A DNA stretch of 64,000 nt from Mucilaginibacter saanensis. GTDB lineage: Bacteria > Bacteroidota > Bacteroidia > Sphingobacteriales > Sphingobacteriaceae. The stretch is taken from positions 161,737 through 225,736 of the forward strand of contig NZ_JACHBZ010000009.1 in the NCBI RefSeq assembly GCF_014200575.1, read 5' to 3'. The notes under the pieces are model-generated. The model searched no databases and was not told the DNA's origin. It saw only the letters and a program-made list of their open reading frames with translations. Made by a program: the position numbers and the translations under genes. Position 1 is the stretch's first letter. Every line of letters begins with the position of its first letter. Shown here piece after piece: positions 36,149-45,781 of the stretch.

Positions 36149-37258
36149 TTATTTTTGATTATTGAGCTGCTTCCATTTATTGTTGTCCCGAAGTAGGAGC
36201 GCATGCCCATCTTTCAGTTTGGCCTTGATCCGCTTGACCTTTTTCGAGAAAAGCCCTTTCGCCGCATTGATCCCTGCACCGGCCAGTTGTGTGCTGACGG
36301 ATGGATCAAGGCTCATGAATTCCAGTCCCTGCACGCCGCTTGCCGCGCCGTCCCTAACTGCATCACCTGTGATTGCTTCCGGTACGCAAATCCCTTCCAG
36401 CCCGTCCGTCATGTCAAATACTGTCAGGTCCACCGGCAGGATGTTTATGCCCATCCGGATGATTTTTATGGTCATGGTCAACCGCTGGTTATACAGCTCA
36501 CCGCTGCCGTAAAGTAGTTGTCCTTTAGGGATCAGCTGGCCGTTAATCGTTACCGTATCCAAAAGGCGTAAACAGACGACCGTACCCTGGGTGATCTTTT
36601 GCTTACCATCGATAACCGCAGGTATGGCTTTGAACCGCACCATGTCCGCGCTTTTGGTCGGCGAGCCGATCTTTTCCATTAACCGTTCCGGGTGCTGGAT
36701 ATCCAATATTTTTTCCATCAGACTGTTCATCTGCTGCAATTCGGGGTCTTCCTCTTTGGATTGACCGGGGTGCAGCTGTTTGCCGGATATCTCATCATTG
36801 GTTACGGTAGATACGGTTTTGGCGGTTGGCAGCGGTTTGTTGATTGTCGTTTGTAACTGGGCCAGTTTTTGATAAACGAGGTCAGCATTCGCAGTTGGCG
36901 CAACACTGCCTATTTGCCGGAATTTTCTGCTGGATCGAATCGGGAAATGAATGCCCGAATCAGCCTTTGGGTGATAATAGGGATCGGTTTTCATTTGCTG
37001 CTTCAACCGCACAGAATCAGATGTCGCTTTGTCGTAATAGCTCATTTTATTCAAACCGTGTTCATTTTTCAGTTTGGCATCGGGTAGGGTCGTATTCAGC
37101 CCATTGGAAGGGGTAAGCGCTGCTTCCGCAGGCCTAACTTTGTCGCCGCCGCCAAGCGCCCAAAATAAAAGCGTGGTAAAAGCAGAAACGATCATCGGGA
37201 ATACCAGTAAGGATTTACGCTGCCTGCGTTGTTTGGGGGTTAATGTTTGCTGTTTCAT
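36149..37258 (-). CDS. traM: Conjugative transposon protein TraM
   Basis: 369 residues with one N-terminal membrane helix (about 19-37, basic region before it), a long flexible middle, and a C-terminal domain (about 205-345) with VRFKAIPAVIDGKQKITQGTVVCLRLLD and MSLDPSVSTQLAGAGINAAKGLF, matching the TraM family, a VirB10-like component of the Bacteroidota transfer channel. It is the last recognisable tra gene; traN, expected after it, is absent. Confidence 0.88.
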   Translation of the reverse strand: MKQQTLTPKQRRQRKSLLVFPMIVSAFTTLLFWALGGGDKVRPAEAALTPSNGLNTTLPDAKLKNEHGLNKMSYYDKATSDSVRLKQQMKTDPYYHPKADSGIHFPIRSSRKFRQIGSVAPTANADLVYQKLAQLQTTINKPLPTAKTVSTVTNDEISGKQLHPGQSKEEDPELQQMNSLMEKILDIQHPERLMEKIGSPTKSADMVRFKAIPAVIDGKQKITQGTVVCLRLLDTVTINGQLIPKGQLLYGSGELYNQRLTMTIKIIRMGINILPVDLTVFDMTDGLEGICVPEAITGDAVRDGAASGVQGLEFMSLDPSVSTQLAGAGINAAKGLFSKKVKRIKAKLKDGHALLLRDNNKWKQLNNQK

Positions 37259-37287
37259 ATTGGTAATTATTATTTCGATTGCTTCAT

Positions 37288-37905
37288 TTAGCGATTGACG
37301 ACTTTAAGATCCTTGTTCTCTAATGTTTCCCACCGCTGGATCAGGAAGCCGTGCGGGTTATTGTCACTCCTGGCGACATTACGCAGCTCGCCTTCGGTGA
37401 CCAGGCTCCGGGTAACGGTGCTGGTAGAGCGGATAATGTTTTGGGTGCTGTAGCAGCGGAAATGATAGGGATAGCTACACAGATCGACCGTAACGCTGTC
37501 CACCTGCAGTTGCTGGCTGATATTTCCAGCGATGATATTGGCGTAGTAACCACTCTCAGACAGGTTATCATATTCTTTTTTCGCTGACTCGTCGGCGAGG
37601 TAAAGCGCCTTATTCAGGTTAGCCTGGATGACTTTGTCGTCCGGTGCCAGCGTAAAAAAGTATTCATGAAAGGACTTGACATGATCCCTGGCTTCAACCG
37701 CTATGTTATCCTTGCGGTCTGTGGCGATGGCTTCCAGTACCTTGCCGTTATAAAGAATATAAAGACGGCTTTGGATGGTTTGCACCAGCGCCGAATTCTG
37801 GTATTCGATATAGCCAATCGCGATAAAATAGCCTATTGTTAGTATAATGGTAAAACTGCGAACATGCTGAAAAGCGGTTTCAATATTTTGCATTTTTTTA
37901 AACAT
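37288..37905 (-). CDS. traK: Conjugative transposon protein TraK
   Basis: 205 residues. One N-terminal helix (FTIILTIGYFIAIGYIEY, about 18-35) follows IETAFQHVR, then the periplasmic VirB8-like domain with FFTLAPDDKVIQANLNKALYLAD and the C-terminal WETLENKDLKVVN. This matches TraK of CTnDOT-type systems, an inner-membrane assembly factor. It sits 29 nt before traM; the small traL usually found here is missing. Confidence 0.9.
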   Translation of the reverse strand: MFKKMQNIETAFQHVRSFTIILTIGYFIAIGYIEYQNSALVQTIQSRLYILYNGKVLEAIATDRKDNIAVEARDHVKSFHEYFFTLAPDDKVIQANLNKALYLADESAKKEYDNLSESGYYANIIAGNISQQLQVDSVTVDLCSYPYHFRCYSTQNIIRSTSTVTRSLVTEGELRNVARSDNNPHGFLIQRWETLENKDLKVVNR

Positions 37906-37958
37906 GGTTTTCTCCTTCTTCTTTTCTTTTTCACTCCTTGTTTATTTCTCCGAAGCTG

Positions 37959-39077
37959 TCAAGTCTTACCTGAAAGCTTGCTTTGCGCATGACCGTTCCC
38001 TGCACTGTTATCTGTTTTTGGCAGATCAGCCTTTGGTGAATTACCTTTGGAAAAGCTTTGCATAAATGCACCGCCAACATAGGATATGGCCATCGAGGAA
38101 AGCGCGCTGGTTTTGGCAAACAGGGCATGGCCACCCACATTCATGACGTAATTAGCAACACTCGGAACCGTGAAATAGCCCACGATGCCGATCAGCAGAA
38201 AGATCAGGTAGGCTGTGTTGCTGTTACCAAACTCGTTGCCCGGCAGGTTCCCGTTTTGCATGTTCAGGAGCATGTTTTCCTGGATCTTGGCGATGATCGC
38301 CCCGAATATATTGGCGATTGGCAGCCACATAAATACGTTGACATAGCGCGCGATCCATTGTTTAAGTGTATGCTGGAACCCGTCAAAAACACTGAGCCCA
38401 AAGCAAAGCGGCCCCAGGATCGCCAGCACGATCAGCTTGAACGTCCTGATCGTATCCAGGCACAGTGCCGCCGCCTGGAACAGGACATTGAGCAATTCGG
38501 CAATCCATTTCCTGACCATAGTTTTTATGCTCCACCCGGAAAAGGCGTCGGAAATGGGGTTGGAATTCGTAGCGTTTGCACCGGAATTATCAGGATGGCT
38601 GTACTGGTACCATTTGTCTGGGTCAGTATTTGTCGCCGAAGGCTCAGTTCCATCTGTCGTACCTGCCGGCTTATCGGCCAGCAGGGTGGCAATCGCCGCA
38701 TTTGAATTGGTCACCATGCCCTGCGTAGCGGTCACCACGGGTTGTAAAATACCGTTGATAAGACGCAAAACCATAGGAAAAAATGCGATGCAAAAGCCGA
38801 GTGCAAAAGGGCGCAGCAGGGGATAGATATCAATAGGCTCTGCTGCGGCCATATGTTTCCAGATCCTCGTCGCGATGTACCATAATGCGGCGAAGCCAGC
38901 AATGCCCCGTGCTACGCCGATCATGCCGCTGCAAAGCGGGAACATCTGGTTATACAGTTGCTGCAGTATCCCCTGTAAGCTGTGCAGGTCATCCGCTACA
39001 CCTTCCGCATGGGAGAGTAAGGGCGAAAGCATGGCTAATGTCGCCAGCAGGGCAATCTTTGAAATTCTTTTTTTCAT
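37959..39077 (-). CDS. traJ: Conjugative transposon protein TraJ
   Basis: 372 residues: signal peptide (ending HAEG), then several membrane helices with conserved MIGVARGIAGFAALWYIATRIWKHM, PLLRPFALGFCIAFFPMVL, and a C-terminal polytopic part (FIYV-type ANIFGAIIAKIQENMLLN). This is the TraJ/VirB6-like inner-membrane channel protein. A low-complexity segment (about 130-175, DGTEPSATNTDPDKW) is inserted in the middle. Gap to the upstream TraI-like gene is 6 nt. Confidence 0.9.
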   Translation of the reverse strand: MKKRISKIALLATLAMLSPLLSHAEGVADDLHSLQGILQQLYNQMFPLCSGMIGVARGIAGFAALWYIATRIWKHMAAAEPIDIYPLLRPFALGFCIAFFPMVLRLINGILQPVVTATQGMVTNSNAAIATLLADKPAGTTDGTEPSATNTDPDKWYQYSHPDNSGANATNSNPISDAFSGWSIKTMVRKWIAELLNVLFQAAALCLDTIRTFKLIVLAILGPLCFGLSVFDGFQHTLKQWIARYVNVFMWLPIANIFGAIIAKIQENMLLNMQNGNLPGNEFGNSNTAYLIFLLIGIVGYFTVPSVANYVMNVGGHALFAKTSALSSMAISYVGGAFMQSFSKGNSPKADLPKTDNSAGNGHAQSKLSGKT

Positions 39078-39083
39078 CGTGTC

Positions 39084-39731
39084 TTAGTTTATGCCATACA
39101 AGTTTTTGAGCGTTTGCCGGTCATCAGCCTCCCTCGAACGCTGAAGCGCCGTTTTACAGGTTTCGTCATTGAACTTTCTTAAGAAACTCAGCTGGCTGTG
39201 ACTGTCCGTATAGATACGGTCGATGGCTGTTAGCCGTTCTGCATCGCTCATCCGGATTTTATTGTCCCTCATGATTAGGGTCAGGTCATCGATATTTTTC
39301 AGGCTCGTACTGACCAGGTGATTGTAAACATCCATCATATAGCCGATCTCATCCGGGTTAAAATGTTGGTCCCGCCGGAATGTATTACAGGCGGCACGAT
39401 ATTCATTGAGTAGGGTAGCCTGGTCATTGATAATATCCACTATCCTTGGATATTTCCGTACGGTTGGGCTGACCACCATCAGCCCATTCAGAAATGCTTG
39501 GTGCAGGCTGAAATTTCCCTGTGAGACGTCCTCAACCGAGTTGTAGCCTTTATCCAGCACTTCGTAACCCTTGTACATTTGCTGCAATATGCTTTTCAGA
39601 CCTGCCAGTTTCTGGTAATCCAGCGAGAGTTGCTCGATACAATCGGCCACAGACTGTGACCGGCTCTTTGCCGGGATCAGGCAAATGGCGACCGTCAGTA
39701 TTAACGTTATTCTAATTATCTGTTTCATCAT
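39084..39731 (-). CDS. TraI-like periplasmic protein, copy 3
   Basis: 215 residues with signal peptide (LTVAICLIPAKS). A mainly helical protein that ends QTLKNLYGIN, the same closing motif as the two genes upstream. Shared landmarks: a Q-x-x-L run near residue 45 (LQQMYKGYEVLDKG), the FNPDEIGYMMDVYNHLV block and the MSDAERLTAIDRIY block. Third in a tandem row of homologous genes between traG and traJ. Such genes are often annotated as TerB-like or TraI; the role is probably in the periplasmic part of the transfer apparatus. Confidence 0.75.
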   Translation of the reverse strand: MMKQIIRITLILTVAICLIPAKSRSQSVADCIEQLSLDYQKLAGLKSILQQMYKGYEVLDKGYNSVEDVSQGNFSLHQAFLNGLMVVSPTVRKYPRIVDIINDQATLLNEYRAACNTFRRDQHFNPDEIGYMMDVYNHLVSTSLKNIDDLTLIMRDNKIRMSDAERLTAIDRIYTDSHSQLSFLRKFNDETCKTALQRSREADDRQTLKNLYGIN

Positions 39732-39749
39732 TGCTCCCCCGTTCTGTTA

Positions 39750-40394
39750 TTAATTAATACCATACAGTTTTTTAAGCTGTTCCGTATCCTGTTTAGATTC
39801 CTGCCGGTTAATGGCGAGCTTCCGGCACCACGCCGTGAAATAGCCAGTGAAGGCCTGCTTGTCTTTCATCTTGTCAAACAGGTAATCCAGCCTTTCCAGC
39901 CTCTGGCTATCGGTCAGCTGCAGCTTGCCGGGTGTTAAAACCTGTACCAGTTCATTTAAGTCTTTTTGGCTCTCCGCTAAAAGATTATTATAAACCCGTT
40001 GCAGATAGCTGTATTCTTCCGGGGATAATAATTGTGCTTTTTGCTGCCATGTTATCTCGTTGTTAAATACGCTGATGATCTGCTGGTGCAGGTCATAGAT
40101 GCATTTGGCTTTGGGGTTCGCCTGCACCACAGGGCTTACCTGTTCCAACGAGCTGAAATAAGCGGTATGCAGGCCGAATGTGCCGTTCTTCAATTCATGG
40201 GCTTTGTTCAAGCCTGTTTCAGCGATGTTATAGCCGCTTTTGATGGCATGCAGGCAGATTTTTAGACCGGCCACCTGCTCCGCCATCAGTTTTTCTTTGC
40301 GGGCTTGCTGGTTGAAAAAACCGCCTAAAAATTGTGCTTTTGCCTGTGTTAACAGGACGCCGGTGAAAAGAAAAAATAAAACCATCTTTTTCAT
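39750..40394 (-). CDS. TraI-like periplasmic protein, copy 2
   Basis: 214 residues with a signal peptide (FTGVLLTQAKA-Q). Helical throughout. It shares LSPEEYSYLQRVYNNLLAESQ and LTDSQRLERLDYLF with its neighbours and ends EQLKKLYGIN. The middle copy of the three tandem TraI-like genes, 18 nt from the one downstream and 30 nt from the one upstream. Confidence 0.75.
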   Translation of the reverse strand: MKKMVLFFLFTGVLLTQAKAQFLGGFFNQQARKEKLMAEQVAGLKICLHAIKSGYNIAETGLNKAHELKNGTFGLHTAYFSSLEQVSPVVQANPKAKCIYDLHQQIISVFNNEITWQQKAQLLSPEEYSYLQRVYNNLLAESQKDLNELVQVLTPGKLQLTDSQRLERLDYLFDKMKDKQAFTGYFTAWCRKLAINRQESKQDTEQLKKLYGIN

Positions 40395-40424
40395 GAGGAA
40401 CCCCTTTCTTGTTTTTTTTGTTAT

Positions 40425-41102
40425 TTATTGGAGGCCATACAGTTGCCTGACGGATCTGCGGTCCTGTTCATCTTTTGCGCGGGCCAGGCTCATCGTTACA
40501 TTCTGCTGGTTGAACTGCCTGAGATGATCAAGGTTCGTTTGCATACCGGAAGACACTTTATGTATCCGTAGCATGCGTTCTGCATCATCCATCTGGGTGC
40601 TGAAAGCATTAACGGCCATCATCACGTCGTTCAGGTTGCGCAGGCTTTCCTGCAAGATGCCGTCGTAGACATTGCTCATGTAACTGAGTTCCTCCGCTGA
40701 AAAATGCTTGTCCTGGTGAAACAGGGCATTGGCCTGCTGGTATTCACTCAGCAACTGTTTTTGTTGGACGATGATCTTTTTTACCTCGTCATAATCCGAG
40801 ATGATCACCTTGATCTGCGCCAGTTCCCGGTAGTAATTTTGGTAGAGCACCTTTTCTTTTCCCAGCCAGCCAGAGATGTCATTCAGCTTGCCCAGAGACA
40901 GGCTGTTCTCCAGCTGTTGTTCGGCATTTTGCAGCGTGATGGTCTGGTTTTGCAACTGCTGTACTTTCAGGTCAATTGCCGTGATTACTTTTTTTATCGC
41001 GGAGGTAAACAAACCCACAACGGGGATTTGGGCTTCTGATCTTTCGAAAGGGGGCATGGTGATGATCATCATCATGCCGGTTATCCATACTGTTTTCTTC
41101 AT
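40425..41102 (-). CDS. Conjugative transposon TraI/DUF4141-like protein, copy 1
   Basis: 225 residues with signal peptide (MMMIITMPPFERSEA-Q). IPVVGLFTSAIKKVITAIDLK followed by a long Gln/Leu-rich coiled coil (VQQLQNQTITLQNAEQQLEN) marks the DUF4141/TraI family, which is VirB5-like in position. It ends RSVRQLYGLQ. It follows the traG ATPase gene by 2 nt and starts the run of three paralogues. Confidence 0.85.
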   Translation of the reverse strand: MKKTVWITGMMMIITMPPFERSEAQIPVVGLFTSAIKKVITAIDLKVQQLQNQTITLQNAEQQLENSLSLGKLNDISGWLGKEKVLYQNYYRELAQIKVIISDYDEVKKIIVQQKQLLSEYQQANALFHQDKHFSAEELSYMSNVYDGILQESLRNLNDVMMAVNAFSTQMDDAERMLRIHKVSSGMQTNLDHLRQFNQQNVTMSLARAKDEQDRRSVRQLYGLQ

Positions 41103-41104
41103 GG

Positions 41105-43561
41105 CTATGCTGATTTTTTATTTGATCTCATTTCCATTACCATCGCCTCAATTCCTTTTTGAACACTACCGTGTATCGCCGCAAGCTCCATAATTTTTAC
41201 GCGTTCCCTGCCCTCGGTGGTATAAGCGTAATATTCTTCGGGGCACAATTCGTTCTTATAAACCTTCATCACCTGCCCGCCTATGTCAATGAAAATCTCC
41301 CGGTTATCTTTATTCACAGAGAGCAGGATCATTTTACCCTTATCAGACATGCCCAGCACATCCTGCAGCTTTTCGATCTTGCCCTGGAACTTGCGCATAT
41401 CCATTAAGATCTTGATGTCGGCATTATTGATGATGGCATCTTTGATAATGGGCGAGCTGACCAGATCATCCAATTCCTGTGTGATGACAATAGGTATCCC
41501 GTTGAATTTCCGGATCGTTTTAAAAGCGTATTTGAGAAATTCCGCCATGCCGGATTTGGCGATGGCTTTCCAGGCTTCGTCAATGGTCAGCACTTTCCGT
41601 ACACCTTTCAGCTTCCGCATTTTGGAAATGAACAGCTCCATAATAATGAGCGTCGTTACGGCAAATAAGGTCGGATTGTCCTTGATATTATCCAGTTCTA
41701 TGACGATGAAAGGCTGATCCAGCAGGTCCAGGTTCTCTTTTCCGTTTAGCAGGTAATCAAATTCGCCGCCTTCATAATAGGGCCGCAGGACATACAGGAA
41801 ATTATCCACATCAAAATCACGGTCCCTGACATGCTGCCCCTTCAACACTTCCACATAATCCGTTTCGAGATATTCATAAAAGGTATTGAAGCAGGGGAAC
41901 AGGCCCTTGTTTTTTTCAAGGTGCAGGTAAAACCCTTGCAAAGCATTAGACAGCGCCACATACTCCGAGCGGTTAAGTCCGTCATTTTCCTGTTTCCAGA
42001 GGGCGACCAGCAGCGCTTTGAGGCTCTCTTTTTTTTCAATGTCCAGCCGTTCTCCGGCTTTGATATAAAATGGATTAAAGCGGATCGGATTTTCTTCGGT
42101 ATAAGTAAAATAGTAGCCGCCTACCAGTTCACACAGCCCCAGATAGCTGCCGCCGATATCGACCGTTACGCAATGAGCGCCCTTGTCAAACAGCGAGCGC
42201 AGCATGTGATTGACGGTCATGGATTTGCCGCCCCCTGACGTGCCACAAACCAGTACGCCCATATTGGAGGAGATCCCTTCCCGGCGCGGCGCATCAAAAA
42301 GATCGACAAATACAGGTTTGCCGAAAATGCGGTCGCTGAAACGGATGCCCTCGTCCGGTGGAGTACTCTTATAATTGCTTTCCTGGTTCAGAAAACAACA
42401 GGCCTGCTCGGCAAATGTATCAAAAGTATCATTGACCGGAAAATTCGCAGCATTGCCGGGGATGCCTGCCCACCAGATCTGCGCGGCACCGGCCGTCTCG
42501 GGCTTGGCGGTGGCATCCATAGCAGCCAGCGCCGAAGCCACCTGGTTTTTCATCTGCTTCAGCTCATCCGGATTGTCCGACCAGATCATCACATTGAAGT
42601 GTGCCTTTACCGGCAGTCTTTGCTGGCTGATCGCCTCGTTCAGGAAATCATTGGTCGCATCCCTGGAGATAGCGTTCTCCCTGGAATAGGCAGCCAGCGA
42701 TTGTAAGCGCAGCCGTTTTTTCTCCAGCTGTTTGAGTACCGCCTGCGCATCGCCCACCAGGATGAACTGGTTATACACATGGTTACAGGGAAGCAGTAAA
42801 CCCAGGCCGGCGGCAAAACTGACCGGGAACTCGGTTTTGTCGGTAGAATACGCATCATGCGTAATCCTGGAACCGCACAAAGCAGGTAGATCTTCGGCAT
42901 CGCCCAGTGTATAAATAGCCAGTTGCTGGTCACCGATAAAGATGTCATCCTTAAATTGAATGTCCTTATAGAGAACCTGATCGTCCTTTTCCGGAAGAAA
43001 ACAGTAACGCTCGATCAGCCCGGTCTTTTTGGGCTGGCTTTGGAGCTCACTGGCTTTCACCTGGTGTAGACCGATCAGCCGGCTGTCTTCCAGCAGCCGC
43101 TTAAATTGTCCGGCCAGGTCCAGAAAGGCATTTAATGCCTGTGGCTTCACCGTTTCATCCGGCACGAGACATGGCCTGATCAGGTTGGAAAAGACAGAGC
43201 TTCCGGGCTTGCGTCCGGCTGGCCTTTTGGTCAGCATCAGGTAGCAGTCATGTTGAAGGAAGGGCCGGCCGGTGAAATAGCGGTCGCTGCTTTCACTTAA
43301 AAAGCTGCCGGCGTTTTTCTTTTCATCAGCTTCATATTTCTTCTGTATAAACCAGTCCTGTTTGTGCAGCACACAATCTTTAGGCAAAACCTTGATGGCT
43401 TTCACCCAGGCCTGATGCAGGTTTTCATAATCCTCATCGGATAGCGTAAATACTTCGGGCAACGTGACTTTAAATACCACGGTAAATTCGCCCAGCTTGG
43501 ACAGGATGCAGTCATGCTCCACGCCCATAATGGGTAATATATCCTTCAACTCCTTTTCCAT
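41105..43561 (-). CDS. traG: Conjugation ATPase TraG (VirB4-like)
   Basis: 818 residues. An N-terminal DUF3875-type domain (MEKELKDILPIMGVEHDCIL...) precedes a RecA-like motor with Walker A GTSGGGKS at 440-447 and Walker B region VRKVLTIDEAWKAI, then FKTIRKFNGIPIVITQELDDL (motif Q-like). TraG is the VirB4-type ATPase that powers assembly of the Bacteroidota conjugation channel. Length and motifs are intact, unlike several other parts of this element. Confidence 0.94.
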   Translation of the reverse strand: MEKELKDILPIMGVEHDCILSKLGEFTVVFKVTLPEVFTLSDEDYENLHQAWVKAIKVLPKDCVLHKQDWFIQKKYEADEKKNAGSFLSESSDRYFTGRPFLQHDCYLMLTKRPAGRKPGSSVFSNLIRPCLVPDETVKPQALNAFLDLAGQFKRLLEDSRLIGLHQVKASELQSQPKKTGLIERYCFLPEKDDQVLYKDIQFKDDIFIGDQQLAIYTLGDAEDLPALCGSRITHDAYSTDKTEFPVSFAAGLGLLLPCNHVYNQFILVGDAQAVLKQLEKKRLRLQSLAAYSRENAISRDATNDFLNEAISQQRLPVKAHFNVMIWSDNPDELKQMKNQVASALAAMDATAKPETAGAAQIWWAGIPGNAANFPVNDTFDTFAEQACCFLNQESNYKSTPPDEGIRFSDRIFGKPVFVDLFDAPRREGISSNMGVLVCGTSGGGKSMTVNHMLRSLFDKGAHCVTVDIGGSYLGLCELVGGYYFTYTEENPIRFNPFYIKAGERLDIEKKESLKALLVALWKQENDGLNRSEYVALSNALQGFYLHLEKNKGLFPCFNTFYEYLETDYVEVLKGQHVRDRDFDVDNFLYVLRPYYEGGEFDYLLNGKENLDLLDQPFIVIELDNIKDNPTLFAVTTLIIMELFISKMRKLKGVRKVLTIDEAWKAIAKSGMAEFLKYAFKTIRKFNGIPIVITQELDDLVSSPIIKDAIINNADIKILMDMRKFQGKIEKLQDVLGMSDKGKMILLSVNKDNREIFIDIGGQVMKVYKNELCPEEYYAYTTEGRERVKIMELAAIHGSVQKGIEAMVMEMRSNKKSA

Positions 43562-43617
43562 CTCACAAATCTTCTCTGTTAATTCTTTTATTCTTTTTCG
43601 GTTAGGGTGGGGCCGCC

Positions 43618-44421
43618 CTAAAAGTGCGGCCGGTGTTTCGGCCTGATACGCCGGCCGATCTTCTCGTGTTCCTGGCGCAGTTGCTCGCGGTTTCGCTGGA
43701 TCATGGCCGGGATGTTGGTTTCGCTGAGCGGGATGACTTCAGCCTTTAGTTCTTTTTGGATAGGGTAGCGTCGGAGTAATTCCTGTTCATCCATACCATA
43801 CTGGCGGGCCGTTGCTACCGGGTCTAGACCGATCTCGTTAGGGATCAGGATCTTGATCACACCTTCAGGGAACCCGGTTAGTTTGGGGTCGATCACCACC
43901 ACCTGTTTCATAACCGGATGATAAAAGGCTTCATATTTCCAGCCGTCACTGGTCAGCTCAAAGCTTTTTAAGCTGATGACCGGAAAGAAATATTGGGTAT
44001 GCCGCAGTTCCTGCAGGGGTAAGTCTATCGTAAAAGCTTCTCCCGCAATATCGATCTGCGGCAAAATACCGTTTAGCCGCTGGTCAAGTGCGGCCTGGTC
44101 TACGATGACCTCAAAATCAGATTTACCCATCACCAGTTCTGGCGGCAGACCATATTTAATCGCCATACCCTCGCGGTCGAGATCAGTCATTTGTGGCACC
44201 CGGATTACTTTTACCCTGTTCTCATCGAACAGGTCCTTCGCCGCACGCTGCTCATCAAGGTCATAAAGCAGGTGGTAGAATGCGCCCTGATCCTGCATGT
44301 CATGGATAAAGGAGATCTCCTTGGTCTGATCACTGGTTTGGCGCAGCACCTGCTTGTCGATGTCCGCCAGGAAACTGGTTCCTTCGATGATGAAAACCGG
44401 GACTTCTCTTTGCTTGTTCAT
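43618..44421 (-). CDS. Conserved hypothetical protein between traF and traG
   Basis: 267 residues, soluble. The start (NKQREVPVFIIEGTSFLADIDK) and the later QDQGAFYHLLYDLDE, REGMAIKYGLPPELVMGKSDFEV and PQIDIAGEAFTIDLPLQEL are conserved among proteins of Bacteroidota conjugative elements. No enzymatic motif is seen. Starts in the traF stop (4-nt overlap), so it is co-translated with the transfer genes. The basic C-terminus (RIRPKHRPHF) suggests nucleic acid or membrane contact. Confidence 0.65.
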   Translation of the reverse strand: MNKQREVPVFIIEGTSFLADIDKQVLRQTSDQTKEISFIHDMQDQGAFYHLLYDLDEQRAAKDLFDENRVKVIRVPQMTDLDREGMAIKYGLPPELVMGKSDFEVIVDQAALDQRLNGILPQIDIAGEAFTIDLPLQELRHTQYFFPVISLKSFELTSDGWKYEAFYHPVMKQVVVIDPKLTGFPEGVIKILIPNEIGLDPVATARQYGMDEQELLRRYPIQKELKAEVIPLSETNIPAMIQRNREQLRQEHEKIGRRIRPKHRPHF

Positions 44422-44753
44422 TTGTTTTCCTCCTGATCTGAAAAATGCTGAAAGGATTTACGGGTATAGGATTTCAGCACATTGGGGATTTGTTTTTTAG
44501 CCATCGCCTTCATGAGTCCGTGCTCCCCGTATTTGCGGCTCATGCCAAATATTTTGATGCTCATGTAGGCACCTCCGCCACCTACTATGGCAAAGCAGAT
44601 GATCGTTCCTGCACCGGCGATATACAGCACGGCGAATAGGATCAAAAGAATGACCACCATTCCACCGAAGTACCAGATATACTGTGCCCTCAAGCCCTGA
44701 AACTCAATACTTTTATTAATGCCTTTATTAATCTGATAGATGCTGTTGTTCAT
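44418..44753 (-). CDS. traF: Conjugative transposon protein TraF (DUF4133)
   Basis: 111 residues. YQINKGINKSIEFQGLRAQYIWY is the family start, followed by two membrane helices (about 30-48 and 52-68) and a basic C-terminal tail with RKYGEHGLMKAMAKKQIP. This is DUF4133/TraF, a VirB3-like inner-membrane piece. Normally traE precedes it directly; here a broken methylase gene and a DUF1896 gene lie between. Confidence 0.9.
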   Translation of the reverse strand: MNNSIYQINKGINKSIEFQGLRAQYIWYFGGMVVILLILFAVLYIAGAGTIICFAIVGGGGAYMSIKIFGMSRKYGEHGLMKAMAKKQIPNVLKSYTRKSFQHFSDQEENK

Positions 44754-44829
44754 GCTGTTATCGATTAGTTAATTTTTATCTGCTATACCTTATTGCAGAA
44801 AATGTCCGGAAATGATCATTGCTGTTTCT

Positions 44830-45746
44830 TTAAAGTTTTAACCCCCTGTTTCTTTTAAATTGTAGTCGTTCAGTATCATCGTTCAATTCAACCGGAGCAG
44901 CGTTCACGGCTTGGTCATTCCTGACTTTCATCAGGTTTTCGGTAGATTTCATAGGCACAACAATGGCCTCTGTGACTTTTGATTCCGGGCCGTTTATGAC
45001 CTCATCCGCTGCAGACAACGGCTGTTTTTCCTGTTCCTGCTTTTCCTGTATCTTCTGAGCGATTTCCCGTTCCAGTTTGGAGAGTTCGGACTTCATTTGC
45101 TGTAATTCCGTATCTTTTTCAAAAGGCTTGTTCATCAGGCTCTGGAGCTGTGGTAACTGTTCGTCAGTTTCTTTGATTTCCTTCGCATATTTCTCCGCCA
45201 TACCATCCACTTTATCAATGGCGTTCAGGAAATAGCGGGCTGCCAGCTTAGGATTGTCCGTATTCGGCAATCTTTTTCCACGGCGGTCACCTGTTCCGTT
45301 TCCGGGAAGGCCTTGATGAGTTCCGTAATAAATATCCCGGCGCCGCTACTCGGTTTGTAAGGATGTTTGGGCTGAATATCTTGTTCCTTTAAAACCTGAT
45401 ACAGGATTTGTGGTAGGATAGCGGGTGTATAATAAGCAGTCAGGATACTGTCCCGGATGGATTGAACGGCAGTTTTATAGTCAGTTTCGCTCAGTCTATC
45501 TTTCAATAGCTCGTGTAGTTCCATCATAGATGGGTACAATTTGAGGTCGTTTTGACAAGCATTGCGGTCGATCCATCCCTGTTTTTCGCCCGCCGGGAAC
45601 ACTACGGCTTTCAGGCCGCCGAAACCGGAATAAGCTTGTAATGCCGCCCGATCTTCCGGTATGGGTGTGATCCGGTCCCGGTAGTCCAGTGCAATCCTGA
45701 TTGCCGCTATATTATCCCTTAATTTTTGAAACTGATTGTAAGCCAT
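44830..45746 (-). pseudogene. Remnant of a large N6-adenine DNA methylase/helicase gene, ends fused after an internal deletion
   Basis: The first part (45746 to about 45262) has the N-terminal sequence of the large element-encoded methylase/helicase proteins: RIALDYRDRI, YSGFGGLKAVVFPAGEK, TAYYTPAILPQILYQVLK, KPSSGAGIFITELI and a final VTAVEKD. The frame then stops soon after. In another frame the sequence continues as KRLPNTDNPKLAARYFLNAI plus a coiled coil and the family's terminal RLQFKRNRGLKL. The middle, with the methylase and helicase domains, is gone. The junction is within about 20 nt of 45262. Confidence 0.75.
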
Positions 45747-45781
45747 GTTCCCGCACTTATCTTTTTCACCAAATCGTTGCT

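Noticed and set aside
41159..44436. Several plus-strand frames of 80-144 codons in the tra region
   Set aside because: All are antisense to traG and the neighbouring gene, whose motifs and coupling are clear.
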